From: Cyrtodaria siliqua
Taxonomy: Eukaryota > Mollusca > Bivalvia > Adapedonta > Hiatellidae
Direction of reading: 5' to 3'
NCBI GenBank assembly: GCA_037043455.1
Contig: JAWPHD010010369.1
Location: forward strand, 1-64,000
Length of the DNA: 64,000 bases
Below the pieces are notes generated by a model, which saw only the letters and a program-made list of their open reading frames with translations, was not told the origin of the DNA and searched no databases. Of the stretch, positions 11,513 through 24,062 are shown piece by piece. Position 1 is the stretch's first letter, and every line of letters starts with the position of its first letter. Both the position numbers and the translations under genes were made by a program.

Positions 11513-12128
11513 GTAAATACATATATATGTGTGCATGCATGCTTACACTCATTATATCTTATAACTGGTATACAATTACTATGACTTTATTCAATTATGA
11601 ATAATTATTATCACCGGAGCATGCCAGTTGATCACTAATTATGTTTTACTTATTTTAACTTCGCATGTGTTCGATTGGTATAAATTGTAAAGAAACTGTA
11701 CAGAGATCTGAGTATAGTTAGATGGTGGGACGCAGTTGTTGCTAGCGATTTCTTATCGACTGGTTAATGTATGTTAATATTGTGTGACATATAAAATGGT
11801 ATTATAAAAAGAGTAAGGTTTAGACGCTATTGTACCAATACCTTTAGGACGTCCTATTTTGGTTAAAAGGCGGAGGGACTATAAACCTAAGAATTACAAA
11901 CTCACCACGGGTAAGGTTTGCGAACAAAATCCCGTTAAATCAGACTATTGGCCCCTTCACCATATCGTACAACGCACATTTACAGTTGATGTTATATACA
12001 TATTTTGGCATCCGTACAAGTTTTTTTGTTGTTAATTTTAACATATCATTGACCAATTCATGGCTTGTTTATTGTTTTGATTTTGTATTTTTGAATATTA
12101 TGATATCTACTTTACGTTTCATTTACAG

Positions 12129-12234
12129 GGTATATCATTTCAACGGTGACTAATTCAGTGAACACAGCTTTAGCTATAGCTCCACCGCTTATGATACCTC
12201 TGATGATGTTTGGGGGCTTCTTCTTAAACTCTGA
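12129..12234 (+). CDS. ABCG exon 13: membrane helix
   Basis: Acceptor TTTACAG, donor GTAAGT. It encodes YIISTVTNSVNTALAIAPPL, then MIPLMMFGGFFLNS. The P.l..P.m.FGGFF motif is characteristic of ABCG. Confidence 0.92.
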
Positions 12235-12599
12235 GTAAGTCTGCAATATGATACATAAAGCAACCATACCATGCTAAATGTCCACACTTAAACATATTTA
12301 TGTTTGCCCTTTCTCGACCCTAATTTCAAATTCTGGGTAGGTAGGTAGGCAGATATTATTTATTTGTTTTATTTTTAAAAAAAAAAGAAGAGCTAGGAAA
12401 GAAGATGATGAAGCAATCAAAATTAACCTTAACAAAATAAAAGTTTTAATATTTTTATATTTTAAGTTATAATTGAAAATATATGAAAATAAATGAAAAA
12501 GGTTTAAAAAACATTTTTATTATTTCAGAAAATACAAAGCAAGCAACAAGAAAAACGGCTATAATATTAAAGTAGAATTTTAACACACACCCATTTAAT

Positions 12600-13235
12600 G
12601 CAATATTATTGTATACTTTCATATTGTCCCGTTTATTTTGCATTGAGCTAAGTGTGCAATATTCTAAAATTGCACCGGAACTTTTTCTCGTGCTTGCTAC
12701 AAATATAAAATACGGAACTACTTTCAAATAAAATAACGGAATCCTTCCTATAGTGTCAACAAACAAATACGTTTTTTTTTCAACCTTGGCAGAAATTGAT
12801 AAAATAATTGAAATGGTCACTCACCCACTGTCTTAAACGTTATCGAATGGTAAACAAACTTTAGAAAATCGCTTGATGTTTTTAATGACGTCATCCGACG
12901 TCGACGTTGTTTTCGCGCAAAATAATCATCCACACAAGATGAAACTGAATGACAAGATAGGAATTCCATCAAAAACTGTACAAATAACACAAATACAATG
13001 AAAAGTAATAGTCATACAATTACATTGATCGAAAACAATATTAAAGTATACAATAAAAAGGTTATTGAATTTGTATGGCTAAATATTACTTGGAACTCGT
13101 TGTTTTGGCGCAGGACGACTCGTTGTTTTGGCGCAGGACGACTCGTTGTTTTGGCGCAGGACGACTCGCAAGCTCGTCGTCCTTTGCCAAAACAACTCGT
13201 TCCAAGTAATATTTAGCCATACAAATTCAATATCC
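12600..13235. mobile_element. Second copy of the foldback element
   Basis: Same family as 9310-10240: it starts with TTGTATACTTTCATATTGTC, contains TGACGTCATCCGACGTCGAC and ends with inverted GTTCCAAGTAATATTTAGCC. Just before the terminal palindrome, a 23-bp unit containing GGCGCAGGACGACTCGTTGT is repeated about three times (13098-13170). This copy carries only one internal subunit. Confidence 0.75.
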
Positions 13236-14863
13236 TATATTATTATTGTATGCTAGTAATCACATTCAAACCTTCGATGAAATGTGTGCTGTATACGGAA
13301 CAGAATTTCTTTTCTCGAAAGCAAACCTCATTTTACCTCAATTGCATATTTCTTTCTTTGTACAATGTGACGTCATCCGGCTACTACTTTGTGCAAACTA
13401 TACGGCGTAGGCAGGGTATTTATGGTTATAATAGAGTAAACAAGCAAGGTTTTACGCAAGCGTAAAATAGCTACCGAGAGACAAAATGTTGACATAATAA
13501 TATATCAAGTCACGGGTGTTAAAACAATATTTAAAAAAACAAATGTTGTCACAGAGACATAAACACGCCACGACCGGTTTTTCTTACATTTTTTCCGATT
13601 TTTACCATCAGTTCTTCCTACCAAGCATTTTGAATCAATGTAGGTGACCTCGCTTCTTTCTGTTCAAATACCTTGACATGCCTTATATATTGATTACAAT
13701 TACCTTGTAACACGACGTGCTAGAAGTACGCATCAGCACAGAAAGACTGTTGTTCACATGTAAGGGATACGTGTGCGTTAGAGTGTGCATAACAACACAT
13801 ATAAACTGCTCACTGTTACCATGTGTAATTATAAGATTGCGTTATCAAAGTGAAAAATGTAAAGGAACTGTTGCTACCTTACCATCAGCAATAATGAAAT
13901 CCAATGAAAATTGATAAAACAAAAAAATAAATCAGCAGTCTTGAACCCTACCTTCCTGGGCACTAACACGGCGCCTCGATCAACTGCGCTATTGAGGCTT
14001 GTAAATGTTTCGTCGCTAATATACATATAATAGCATGCTAACATGCTACATTTAAGTAGACTGGTTTCACTTCTGGAATTTATATCAAAAACTGTTAAAA
14101 AACATGAAGAGCTGCATTTTCAAATATCAACAACGTGTAATACAGTTACAGCCAAATAATAACAGGAAACTAAAAAAAGATTTTAAAGTTAAAAAAGATT
14201 AGCACTCTTTAATACAGAACTACTTTCGACAACACCAGGCAGCACATCCGGCTGATTTAGTGTAATTAAACCTTAAGACTCGCTAACGAAGATGGCGACC
14301 AGCTGCAGAAAATAATGGAAAATATTTTAATTGGTTAAAATTGATAAAATGCTGTTTAAACTTGTTAATGAGACAAATTAAAATAAAATTGGCATACTAA
14401 TGTTTAGTATTGATTTGTTTTGTTTGTCCGATTCGGTATGTTACAACACATAATGTATGGTGCTTCGGTCAATAAACAAGATTATGAACTGGGCAGCCAG
14501 ACCTAGTCTGTTATATGTTGGATTCACATGCAAGTTTATGGAATGTGCAAAAGTTCAGGTCCATATATCATTCTACGTATGACTGTCCCATCCATAGACG
14601 TGCATATGAACCGAAGTACCATATGTAAACATAGTTTTCTTTGAGTTTTCTTTAACCTATTTAAATGGGGTACATCAGGTTTTTCGTGGAGGTCTACGGG
14701 TCCGACTTAACATTGACAGATGCTTATATTTTATTTTCTAAGTGTCCTAGACATAATTAATAAGCCTAACAATGACCCCTTAATTAGTGGTCATTGAACG
14801 AAACTCATTTGCTCAGTAATATATACTATTTTGAGTTACTCCTCAAGGCCAATTTAATCAAAT

Positions 14864-15415
14864 TACACCACATTCCATTAAACATCTTGATGAATTACAC
14901 CAAATTACACCAAATTCCATTCAAAATCTATGGTGAAATACCTCCAATTCCATTCAAAATCTATAGTGAATTACATCAAATTCCACTTAAATCAATGGTA
15001 AATTACAAAAATTACACCAAATTACACCAAATTCCATTCATAATCTATGGTGAAAGACCTCAAATTCCATTCAAAATATATAGTGAATTACACCAAATTC
15101 CACTTAAAATCTATGGTAAATTACACAAAATTACACGAAATTACACCAAATTCCATTCAAAATCTATGGTGAAAGACCTCAAATTCCATTCAAAATATAT
15201 AGTGAATTACTCCAAATTCCACTTAAAATCTATGGTAAATTACACAAAATTACACCAAATTACACCAAATTCCATTCAAAATCTATGGTGAAAGACCTCA
15301 AATTCCATTCAAAATATATAGTGAATTACACCAAATTCCACTTAAAATCTATGGTAAATTACACAAAATTACACCAAATTACACCAAATTCCATTCAAAA
15401 TCTATGCTGAATTCA
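14864..15415. repeat. 119-bp tandem array in ABCG intron
   Basis: About 4.6 copies of a unit of 118-119 bp. The landmark CTATGGTGAAA recurs near 14931, 15049, 15168 and 15287. Each unit is built of shorter ATTACACCAAATTCCATTCA submotifs, so the array has a nested history. The 165-codon open frame across it is repeat translation. Confidence 0.9.
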
Positions 15416-15620
15416 AATTTTAGACCTAAATAACATTGGTACATTTTTTAAAATTATAACTTCTAGAAAAAGGTAGATGTACTTAATATTATGAACGGTA
15501 TGTAAACACTAACGAAACGCCGCGAATTTTAAATGTAGTTTTGAAATATTAAAAAAACACTCAAGTTAAAAGCCTTAGTATTCTTTATAAATTATGCCAT
15601 TTTATAAATACCTGTTTCAG

Positions 15621-15721
15621 CTCTATTCCGAAGTATTTTATCTGGCTGGAGTACCTGTCGTGGTTCAAATATTCAAATGAGGTTCTTGCAATTAACCAAT
15701 GGGAAAACATAGATTCAGTAG
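15621..15721 (+). CDS. ABCG exon 14
   Basis: Acceptor TGTTTCAG, donor GTAAGT. The 33 codons encode SIPKYFIWLEYLSWFKYSNE and VLAINQWENIDSV, which matches the P.w..W..ylSw..Y..E.l...qW block of the family. The last ~60 nt plus the donor seed the 75-bp array that follows. Confidence 0.92.
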
Positions 15722-16245
15722 GTAAGTAAATGTAGTGGTTCATATATTGAAATGATGTTCTTGCAATTAATCAATGGGAAAACATAGATTCAATAGGTGA
15801 GTAAATGTGGTGGCTCAAATATTCAATTGATGTGCTTGCAATTAACCAATGGAAAAACATAGATTCAATAGGTGAGTAAATGTGGTGGCTCAAATATTCA
15901 ATTGAGGTGCTAGCAATTAACCAATGGGAAAACATAAATTCAGTAGGTAAGTAAACGTGGTGTTTCGAATATTCAAATGAGCTATGGCAAATAAGCAATG
16001 GGAGAACGTGTGGTTTAACGGATAAGTGAATGTGGGTGTTCAAATATTCAAATGAAGTTCTTGCAATTAACCAATGGGAAAAAACCAGATTCAATACGTG
16101 AGTAAATGTGGTGGCTCAAATATTCAAATGAGATGCTTGCAATTAACCAATGGGAAAACATAGATTCAGTATGTAATTAATTGTGGTGGTTTAAAAATTC
16201 AAATGAGCTATGGCAAATAACCAATGGGAGAACAGAAGGTGGATA
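15661..16245 (+). repeat. 75-bp tandem array built from the exon 14 3' end and its splice donor
   Basis: Starting within exon 14, the segment TGGTTCAAATATTCAAATGA through the donor GGTAAGTAAA repeats at 75-76 bp spacing. Unit starts are near 15661, 15736, 15811, 15886, 15961, 16036, 16112 and 16187. The copies keep the coding-like CTTGCAATTAACCAATGGGA to varying degrees, and several keep GGTAAGT or GGTGAGT. The unit equals 25 codons. None of the extra copies has an acceptor, so they should be intronic. Confidence 0.95.
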
Positions 16246-16863
16246 AAATCTAGATAAGGATGTGTTGCGATATCAGATTTTATAATGTGCTCAGTGCAAT
16301 AAATAGATGAGAAAAAGTTCAAGCCATAGAGTTTCACAGAGCAAACTGCATTAACCGATGTAAACATGTGCAAGACAAATTTGAATTTTAAAAGTTTTAA
16401 TGTCTCTAATTGCTTATTATTTTAAAAACACACTTGTTAATAAAGAACACTTGAACAACCCATTTCCTTCATTAGTGTTTTAAATGCATCTAAGCATGCG
16501 CCTGTTACTAGCCACATGAGAATAATAATCACGTGACGACGAAACAACTTTCTCTATAATTGTTTATATGAAACATATGTTAATTTAAACATATCATAAC
16601 ACTTCAAGGTGCTCTGATATTTTTTCCTAAATCCCATTATAGTATATACGGATAGAACTGGTATGTCTATATTATATTGTTTATAGTAAAGTATTTTGTA
16701 ACATATCATAACTAATGTGTAACGCTTTATTTACATGTTTTCAAAAATGTAAATATGATCAATAAACATACTGATATATTTATGGAATTACATAGCTTCT
16801 GTACAAAAATGCGTTATAATGTTTGCTATAATATAATTTCACCTTTCTGTGATCTCACGACAG

Positions 16864-16955
16864 ATTGCCCCGCCGCCTCTGGTAGTTCAACGTGTAACAG
16901 TCAGTGTTTGTTCAAAGATGGAGATACCGTTATACAATATCTAAACTTTACCAGG
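16864..16955 (+). CDS. ABCG exon 15: extracellular loop
   Basis: Acceptor CGACAG, donor GTAAAT. It encodes CPAASGSSTCNSQCLFKDGD, then TVIQYLNFTR. Cysteine-rich external loop before the last helix; G from exon 14 plus AT gives Asp. Confidence 0.9.
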
Positions 16956-17289
16956 GTAAATATATTTTTTTCCATATAATTAGTTTGAATTTACAGACGA
17001 AACGTGACATATCTAAGCAGCAATAGTAACACCATTTATTAACATTAACAAAGATAATTCACATTAAGCCTACCGTGCTGTCACTGAACCCAGGGTATGC
17101 ATTTTAATTACGTCTCTTCGCGACTAGCACATTTGACAGCGACCCTCCCCATGGACAGTTTGTACGTAGTTAACAATATTATTAGTTATTTGGATTCTTA
17201 ACAGAGGACATGGGCTCATGTAAGTCAACGTGGTTATAAGTAGTTTTGTTTACACTGTCTTGTCTATTTGGGCGTTGAAGACAGGATAA

Positions 17290-17510
17290 TAGCGAGGATT
17301 GTGCGCATATAAAATAGATTCAAGCTAACCAGTAGGCCTTATTGCCTACTGACCGTTCCAAGTCGGTAACTCTGTCTTCACCACCCTTTCTGTTGTTTTT
17401 TGTCTCTTTCATTGTATTTTCAAGTCCTTGTTTGTAGTATAGTGTGGACCTACGATGCCATTGCGCTCGGACGCTGTGGTTTCTATAGGACCCTATATCT
17501 CATTTTCACA
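17290..17510 (+). repeat. Inverted copy of the 21.6-kb repeat, with retroelement tail similarity
   Basis: TTGCCTACTGACCGTTCCAA and GGACCTACGATGCCATTGCG are the reverse complement of blocks at 21600-21760 and 23625-23680. The CTGACCGTTCC part is also in the retroelement tail. No gene; ABCG intron. Confidence 0.6.
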
Positions 17511-17874
17511 TTCTCTGCCTCTTTAATAAATTAAATTCACCCGAGCCGTTAGGCATAATGCATGTTACTATTAAGTGACATATTCTGTTTAATCTGCCGT
17601 TCGATCTTTACTGATCGATATATGAGATAAACTTGTTTGAGACGCCCCTTAAATTTGCTGTGGACATATTCGCTCGCAGCGGACATACTCGATACTTACG
17701 TGTGGTCCATTATGTCCGCAGATACACTGGCACGTTGCGGGCATACCGGCACTCTACACGCGCGCTTCCGACGCTCACTGTGTTGAAGTAACAACGGGGT
17801 ATACTAGTTTACACTTATACGTTGTTTTTCCACTATGCCATATATGATGGTAATGCTTGTTTTTATCTTTTCAG

Positions 17875-17991
17875 GACAACTACTATCTCGACATAGGTCT
17901 TCTGTTTGTACTTCTTGTGGGATACAGACTTATAGCCTTTTTATCCTGCTCATTAAAGCCAGACGATCTAAGAGATAAATGTACAGTTTGA
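17875..17991 (+). CDS. ABCG last exon: final helix and stop
   Basis: Acceptor TTTTCAG. It encodes DNYYLDIGLLFVLLVGYRLI, then AFLSCSLKPDDLRDKCTV and TGA. Final transmembrane helix with a short cytosolic tail. In phase with exon 15. Confidence 0.92.
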   Translation, partial: DNYYLDIGLLFVLLVGYRLIAFLSCSLKPDDLRDKCTV

Positions 17992-18421
17992 ACGTCTAGT
18001 GTGACTTCGATGTGAGAAAATAGCAGACTCAATAGCTGAGATACAAGCCGTATAAGCGCCTTACATGGACAGAAACCGGTGAATTTTAAGATTTAGTCAA
18101 TCATTAGAAAACACACCTCTCTGAGTCCGAGTTGTTGTAAATAATCCATGTCAAAGGTGTCGAGTAGATTCTGAATGATGCTTTGCCCAAATACCTAGGT
18201 CATATCATTTTGTGTTGGATATCATGCATGTGTTTGTCTATATTTGCGGATGTTATATATCTACTAATAAGGATGGATATATACAAGGACATCAGCAGGG
18301 TAAATGTATATTGGCAGTTGTACTGGTCACTACTATGAAGAAAACATAGTGACGGCAATACCCTTTTCTATTTCGTTATTTCGAAATACCGAACTATTAT
18401 AGACAGGAGCGAAATACAATT

Positions 18422-18427
18422 GCAATA
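18422..18427 (+). promoter_or_regulatory. Possible polyadenylation signal of the ABCG locus
   Basis: AATAAA about 430 bases after the ABCG stop codon. No stronger downstream element is apparent, so this is a position-based suggestion only. Confidence 0.25.
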
Positions 18428-18447
18428 AAGCTAACGTTTATGGTAAC

Positions 18448-18625
18448 TAGGTAGTGGCACTAGTGCCCACTTCTCCCATTGCGTTGCGTTTTAAACCTTG
18501 CTGCGGGTTCGAATCGCACTGGGAGCTCAACTTGTGCGTGTGAAAGTGTCGATTCTTACGGATGGCGGGAGGTATACAGGACTGGTTCTACCCAGGAATA
18601 AGTGGGTGCTCTACCGGCCGTCATA
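18448..18625 (+). mobile_element. tRNA-derived SINE copy
   Basis: Shares GGGTTCGAATCGCACTGGGA (box B), TGTCGATTCTTACGGATGGC and GGTTCTACCCAGGAA with the 3.5-kb SINE. The body is shortened after the TCTACC block, and the head is diverged. Confidence 0.8.
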
Positions 18626-18774
18626 CATAGCCTAAAATGTGCTGAACAATTACCCTAAACACCAAACATTATATTAATGCTTACTCGAATGCTCACAATG
18701 TTGTATTCGTACGCTTAATGTTGATGAGTGCATCAAACCGTGAATCATTTTCGTTTTTTTAACAACTGAAGAAA

Positions 18775-19177
18775 GAGAAAAATATCGGACAGAGAAAGCA
18801 GCATTCAAGGACGACAGGCAAAAGTAATAAAAAATGCAAACGACATCACAAACACAAAATAGTTGACAATAGGGCTACCGCCTTGGAACGGTCAGTGGCA
18901 ACAAAGCCCACTGGGGGTTTAAACCGGTTCTAGGGTGCACCAAACCTCACACTTATCCTACTGTCATCCCATTAAAACAGGCCAGTGTAAATAAAGAAAT
19001 CCCTGCCATGATCTAATCTCTAACCAACAAGGCAGCATCAATAGGCAATATAAGTAAAACACAAATATGTTCCTGTAAATATAATACAAAAAAACAATAG
19101 CCTAGAAAGCCACTATGAAGGTACTCAATGACTTGGCAGAAGCCAGAGCAACAAGAGAATAAACCATTAAGTGCTCT
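18775..19177 (-). mobile_element. 5'-truncated RT retroelement tail
   Basis: Closely matches 42170-42600: AAAATATCGGACAG, GTTGACAATAGGGCTACCGC, CAAACCTCACACTTA..CTA, GGCAGCATCAATAGGCAATA and CCTAGAAAGCCAC. The similarity stops just before the RT C-terminus, so this is a 5'-truncated insertion. Confidence 0.85.
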
Positions 19178-20821
19178 TCAAGTGCTCACAGTATCTTACC
19201 TAAAACTCATACCATTTACCTCATTTATTTTGAATGAAATTAAAAACCATTCTGTATTATAAACACTATTACACGAGTTTATTAATTTATATCATTGATT
19301 ATAGTCATATGTATCATTTTATATCACAAAGTCATTTTATGAAACTGATGTAATAAACATGTACATATCTTGTATTTATGTGATCATCTACATGCGTACT
19401 TTTATATAAACAATATGCTTTTAAAACGAAAGTAAGGGAAAAGCAAATGCATTAAATGTCGACGTTTTGAATCTCTGGCACGATTGCAAATCTGCATTCA
19501 ACTATTTAGAAAAAAATGTTTTATGCATAAAATGTATTTCTCGATATTCATGTTGTTTTAATACTATATATTTTACCAAAGAAATATAGTTGTTATTTTG
19601 TATTGTTGCGTGTTTCTTATTAGTTGCTTTAAAATGTTGCTATGAAAATGTACAAGTTGTAAAAAAATGTTTCTAAAAGAGGAAATAGGGAAAACCAAAT
19701 ACTCCGTGATCCAGTGTTGATAAATATGTATACATAACGTATTCGAACTAAGGTGCGGTTAGTTCTTACCAATAAGAGCACACTGGAAAATGCCTGGTAA
19801 GAAAACAAGCAAAGGCGAATCTTCAAATATACGTACTCTGTAGCAGAGACGAATCGGCACTGAAAAAAACTGCATTTATCTTAAATATGCCGTAATCAAG
19901 AAAGAGAAAAGTCAGCAACAAACTGAACAGACTATTTACTAATTGAAACAAAATAAAGGTAACTATTCTCAGTTGATCTTTTTTTTATGAACATGAAAAG
20001 TATATAGTATTAGCTTTTAGCCTATCAGATACGGAGGCCGGTTTTGGCACGCGGGCCTTTTGAAATTTGAACGAGATTGTATTTGCAAGAAAGAGAATTT
20101 GAACATAAATAACGTTTAATTTAGGAAAAAAATGAAATACTTTGTGTTTACTTATTTACCGGGTCACACAAGGATACAGAGGCTGTAGTGGCCGATCATT
20201 TTGCTGTACGATGAGTACGTTCGGTGTTCTACCACTGCCAACCACACGGCCACCAATGGCAGCATATGATTACTATTGGGTACCGATGTACAATTGGTAA
20301 CCAATACTATGGAAGGATATGAATAGCATATGGTAACAACGGCAGTGCAAGGTTACCATTGGCTACCGATATATTAACAAAATAACAAGGCAGGGAATAC
20401 CTGGCAATTTTATAATTCAAAACAGAACATATTAGTTTGTAGACATTGTACGCCTTATCAGTCACTGGTATTTTTATTGGGATTAAATTCTCAGCAATAC
20501 GCATTTCAACGATGATCTTCGTCGCCACCGATGATACCTTAGGTGTAGATTTGCGGCAAGATTGGTTACCGACATCTTACAACTAACCGGCACCCGATGG
20601 TTACCAATGGCTGCCTATGGTTACCGAAGGTGTTTTTGGAGCTGAAGGAAGAAACCTGAACACTGTTTGAGTCAGATTGCTATTTATAGAAATAATAGAA
20701 ACGGTCTTTGATTTGAAGATTATGAAAAAATACACTGACATTTTGGAATATATAATCTGAATAACTTAAAAGTAGTAATCTGAATCTGAATAACTTAAAA
20801 GTTGGAATAAAAGTCGAATAT
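19178..20821. other. Intergenic, no recognised gene
   Basis: AT-rich sequence. Between 20230 and 20640 short GGTTACCGATGG-like phrases recur irregularly (TGGTTACC, GGTTACCAATGG). That suggests degenerate low-order repetition. No coding segment recognised. Confidence 0.5.
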
Positions 20822-21070
20822 AAATAGGTGTAGCATTCAAGGAACCCAGTCAAACAAAAGCACGCATCGAAACAAACAAACAATTACAAGGATAAATACA
20901 TACAACGTATGTGACACCACAGACATAAAAGGGTTGACAATAGGCTACCGACTTGGAACAGTCTGTGGCAAAAAGCCACTGGGGCTTTAACCCAGTTTCT
21001 AAGGTGCACCATACCCCACTCTTACCCTATTGTCATCCTAATTGAACGTGACAGTGTAAGTAAAAAATCC
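20822..21070 (-). mobile_element. Diverged RT retroelement tail
   Basis: TGTAGCATTCAAGGAACCCAG, TTGACAATAGGCTACCGACT and CTAAGGTGCACCATACC keep the order of the 3' tail at 42.2 kb, with more substitutions. Confidence 0.7.
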
Positions 21071-21589
21071 CACCAGGCCATATAGGCAACATTATTAGTG
21101 CGGTATGTATAGAAATAATGGTTTTCCTGATTTTAATTTAGTATAGTATGGATTAATTCTAAAAAAAAGAAAAAAAAAGAAGATTTTCCTACCTACATAC
21201 CCTATTTTTTTGGGGGAAAAGACCAGAAACAGACCTATTTTGTTTTGGTCTAACCCTGCTTAACTCAACTTCTTGGATTTTTTTTAGATAATGAGATGAA
21301 ACCTTTTGTGTTTATGTATCATTTATAAATGTTGAATCTCCCAGGGTGAGGGTGGATAGGGGTTTGTGTTTAAGGTTATGGTCATGCATTTTGTACATCT
21401 GGTCCATAGATTCATACCTGCTCGAGATGATGGGTTGAAACATGATATGTGTATAGGCTCTAGGCTCTATATGTGTATAGACAGTGTGTCGCGTACAGAA
21501 TATGAGGTCATGCAGTTATACTGTCCAGTCCAGCAATTTGGCGATGAACCATAATACCATAATGTGGATAAACTATTCTCCCATCTGTA

Positions 21590-21960
21590 ATGAGAAAAAT
21601 GGTCCTATAGAAATCACAGCACCAAAACGCAATGGCACCGTAGATCTGCATTGTACCACAAACAAAGAGCAAGTAAAAAGGACAATATGCAACAGAAAGA
21701 TTGGTGAAGATAGGGTTACCGACTTGGAACGGTCAGTAGGCAATATGGCCCACTGGTTAGCTTAAATCGAAGTACATAACCTCGCTATTATCCTGTCCTC
21801 TGTGCTCAAAGTGACAAGACAGTGTAAATAAAAATACATCCCATCAAAAGGAAATCTCTAACAATAAAGTCCACATCTATAGAAATTAGGAAATAATACA
21901 AATATACGTTAATGTAAAGATATATAAAAACATAAGTAGAAACTGTACTGAACAACCACA
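21590..21960 (-). mobile_element. Old, diverged relative of the RT retroelement tail
   Basis: GTTACCGACTTGGAACGGTC, AGTAGGCAATATGGCCCACT and GACAGTGTAAATAAAAATAC parallel the tail consensus. The upstream GTCCTATAGAAATCACAGC block also occurs at 23625 and, inverted, at 17450. Confidence 0.55.
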
Positions 21961-22138
21961 GCAGTTGCAGCCCAAGAGAAACATAGCTATGTGAGATATC
22001 TCAATCGTGCATGGCACGTCACAACGTCATGTTGATGTCGCCTTATTCTAGCATTAAATCAAATACAATCATTGAAGTTAATTATTGTTGATGCCCACAC
22101 TAAGTGCATCATTAGAGAAAAATAATCCATCATGAGTT

Positions 22139-22298
22139 TATCCATGTGAAATAGGGAAATTTCACCCTCGGAATAAGAATTGCAACCAGAAACTCGACAG
22201 AGCCTCCTCCTTGGTTACAATTCTGAGGGCCTCGTTCCTGGTGGCAATTCCGATCCCTTGGGTGAGATTTCTCTACCTCACATGGATACTCATGATGG
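22139..22298. repeat. Imperfect ~70-bp-arm inverted repeat
   Basis: TCCATGTGAAATAGGGAAAT at the left and ATTTCTCTACCTCACATGGA at the right, with GGAATAAGAATTGCAACCA matched by TGGTGGCAATTCCGAT. A foldback/MITE-like palindrome; no coding. Confidence 0.65.
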
Positions 22299-22659
22299 AT
22301 TCTTACTTGTTTAAAAATGAAAAAAAAAGGCATCTACATGTACGTGATAGAATGCATCCATCACTGTTTAATTATTACATTTATGAGAGCCGTTTTAACC
22401 AGCCTCCTTAGGCACCATTAGGCCTTGTTGACAATTTAAATTATGATTACTAATGCCCCAACAATTTACAAATATCACTGTACATACTCTCTACGTATTA
22501 CCCATGGATGTATTATCAAGTATAATCAGTGTTCCATCTGATACATGTATGCTATTTTACAGATCTCAGAAGCTGCCATCACTCTTGGTCTAACTAAAAA
22601 TAATGAATCTATATGCAATAATAATCACACAGCATGATACAGGTAGGCGTATAACAAAA

Positions 22660-23205
22660 TGTCATAGTACCTTGACCTTCAGTTCAAGGTCACAATTGAT
22701 TGAAAATATCAAGTTTTGGTCAAACATTTTGTACGAGTTTCTTCCAACACATCACAACTTCTATACTATTCAACAGATTCGATTTGATATTTGCACAGTT
22801 GGTAAGTCTGATCATTAATTATCCAACAATATCAATGTTTCTGTGACCTTGTCCTTCAGTTCATTGATTGAAAATGGGAACTTTTGGTTAAGAAGTCTGT
22901 CCGAGTTTTTCCAACACATCATAACTTGTTTACCATCCAAATGTTGATTTAATATTGGCCATTTAGCTATGCAGCTGTTATCAACAATTTTAGTTTCTTT
23001 GACATTGACCTTCAGTTCAAGATCAAACTTTATGAAAAGGTCAATATCCGGTTAAGAAGTTTGTCCGAGTTTCTAAAACTATCCAACGAATTGCTTTGAT
23101 ATTGGTTGGCACGATTGTTACATGTTAGCGTTACCCATCAAAACATACAGTTAATTCTAGGACCTTCACCTTCAGTGCAAGGTCACACTTAATTTACATA
23201 GCATG
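22660..23205. repeat. ~165-bp tandem repeat, about 3.3 diverged copies
   Basis: Blocks TGACCTTCAGTTCAAGGTCA, AAGTTTGTCCGAGTTTCT and CCAACACATCACAACTT recur near 22670, 22845, 23000 and 23160 in the same order, with substantial divergence. Confidence 0.75.
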
Positions 23206-23379
23206 TGTTTCCACTTTACCAATATTACGAGCATCAAACATTTCCATGTCATAATCACAAAATTTCAACAACAATTTTTTTTTACATTTCAGATACAGGA
23301 TTCTTCATCATCCAGAATGTCTCAACAAAGATCCAACTTACAACAGCTCTTGCTGACATTCTAAGATTTTTCGCTTGGA

Positions 23380-23570
23380 ATGTCTGTCTGACATTCTAAA
23401 ATATGTCACATGGAATGATTCTAAGAGATGTCACATGTAATGTCTGTCTGACATTCTAAGATATGTCACACAGAAGTCTGTCTGATGTTCTAAGAATCGC
23501 ATTGAAGTCTGTCTGACGTACTAAGATATGTCACATGGAATGTCTGTTTGATTACTCCTGTAAGATATGT
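23380..23570. repeat. ~40-60 bp degenerate tandem repeat
   Basis: AATGTCTGTCTGACATTCTA with AGATATGTCACATGGAA recurs four to five times. Each unit contains the short palindrome TGTCTGTCTGACA. Confidence 0.75.
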
Positions 23571-24062
23571 CGTGCAGATATTTATTGTTGGCCATTCAAT
23601 TTATAGTGTATGTATAATGATATATAGGGTCCTATAGAAACCACAGCGTCCGAACGCAATGGCATCGTAGGTCCAATGTCAGCAATTCTGTTTCACACTG
23701 AAACCATGTAACCATGATATAGCTGTCTGATCACTGTGTCAAATACTGAGTCGTGTGTCATACTGACAATTTATGAAATACTCGAGTGACTTTCAATAGC
23801 GGGCATTGTGTAAACCCCCATTTGATTTTATCATAGTCGTCATTAGTTCAAACATCGTAGACGGAGTTAATCCATAATAGGCAATATACGAGTGATTTGA
23901 TCATGTTTATATTACATTTATTAGGGGCATTGATTAACAGCGACGTACATGGCGTATACATGGCGTTGTAGAATATGTATACATTGCTACTCATCATTAG
24001 TACAGCTTACATATATTTATTTAATAATGATTTGTTTGGGTAATGATAATTATGCAAGATTG

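Larger units (their letters stand above)
804..17991 (+). pseudogene. ABCG-family (White-type) half-transporter locus, partial at 5' end, with lesions in the ATP-binding half
   Basis: ABCG proteins are half-transporters with an N-terminal ATP-binding domain and a C-terminal six-helix membrane domain; they dimerise to move lipids, sterols or pigment precursors. Sixteen exons can be traced on the plus strand. They run from Walker A (SGSGKTTLLN) through the Q-loop (VQQDD), signature ([11 protein letters not shown]), Walker B ([12 protein letters not shown]), the H-loop (TIHQ) and all membrane segments to a TGA stop. The membrane-half exons join in phase at GT-AG sites, except for one missing base in exon 11. 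The ATP-binding half has a CT instead of GT donor after exon 1, two frameshifts in exon 2, one in exon 3 and no GT donor after exon 3. This suggests a pseudogene, or an assembly with uncorrected indels. Exons upstream of Walker A are outside the window. The substrate cannot be told from sequence. Confidence 0.85.

Noticed and set aside
14794..15291. 165-codon frame with repeated KLHQIPFKIYGE-like phrases
   Set aside because: It coincides with the 119-bp tandem array in an ABCG intron and has no splice or domain support.
15771..16094. 107-codon minus-strand frame
   Set aside because: It is the reverse translation of the 75-bp exon-derived array.
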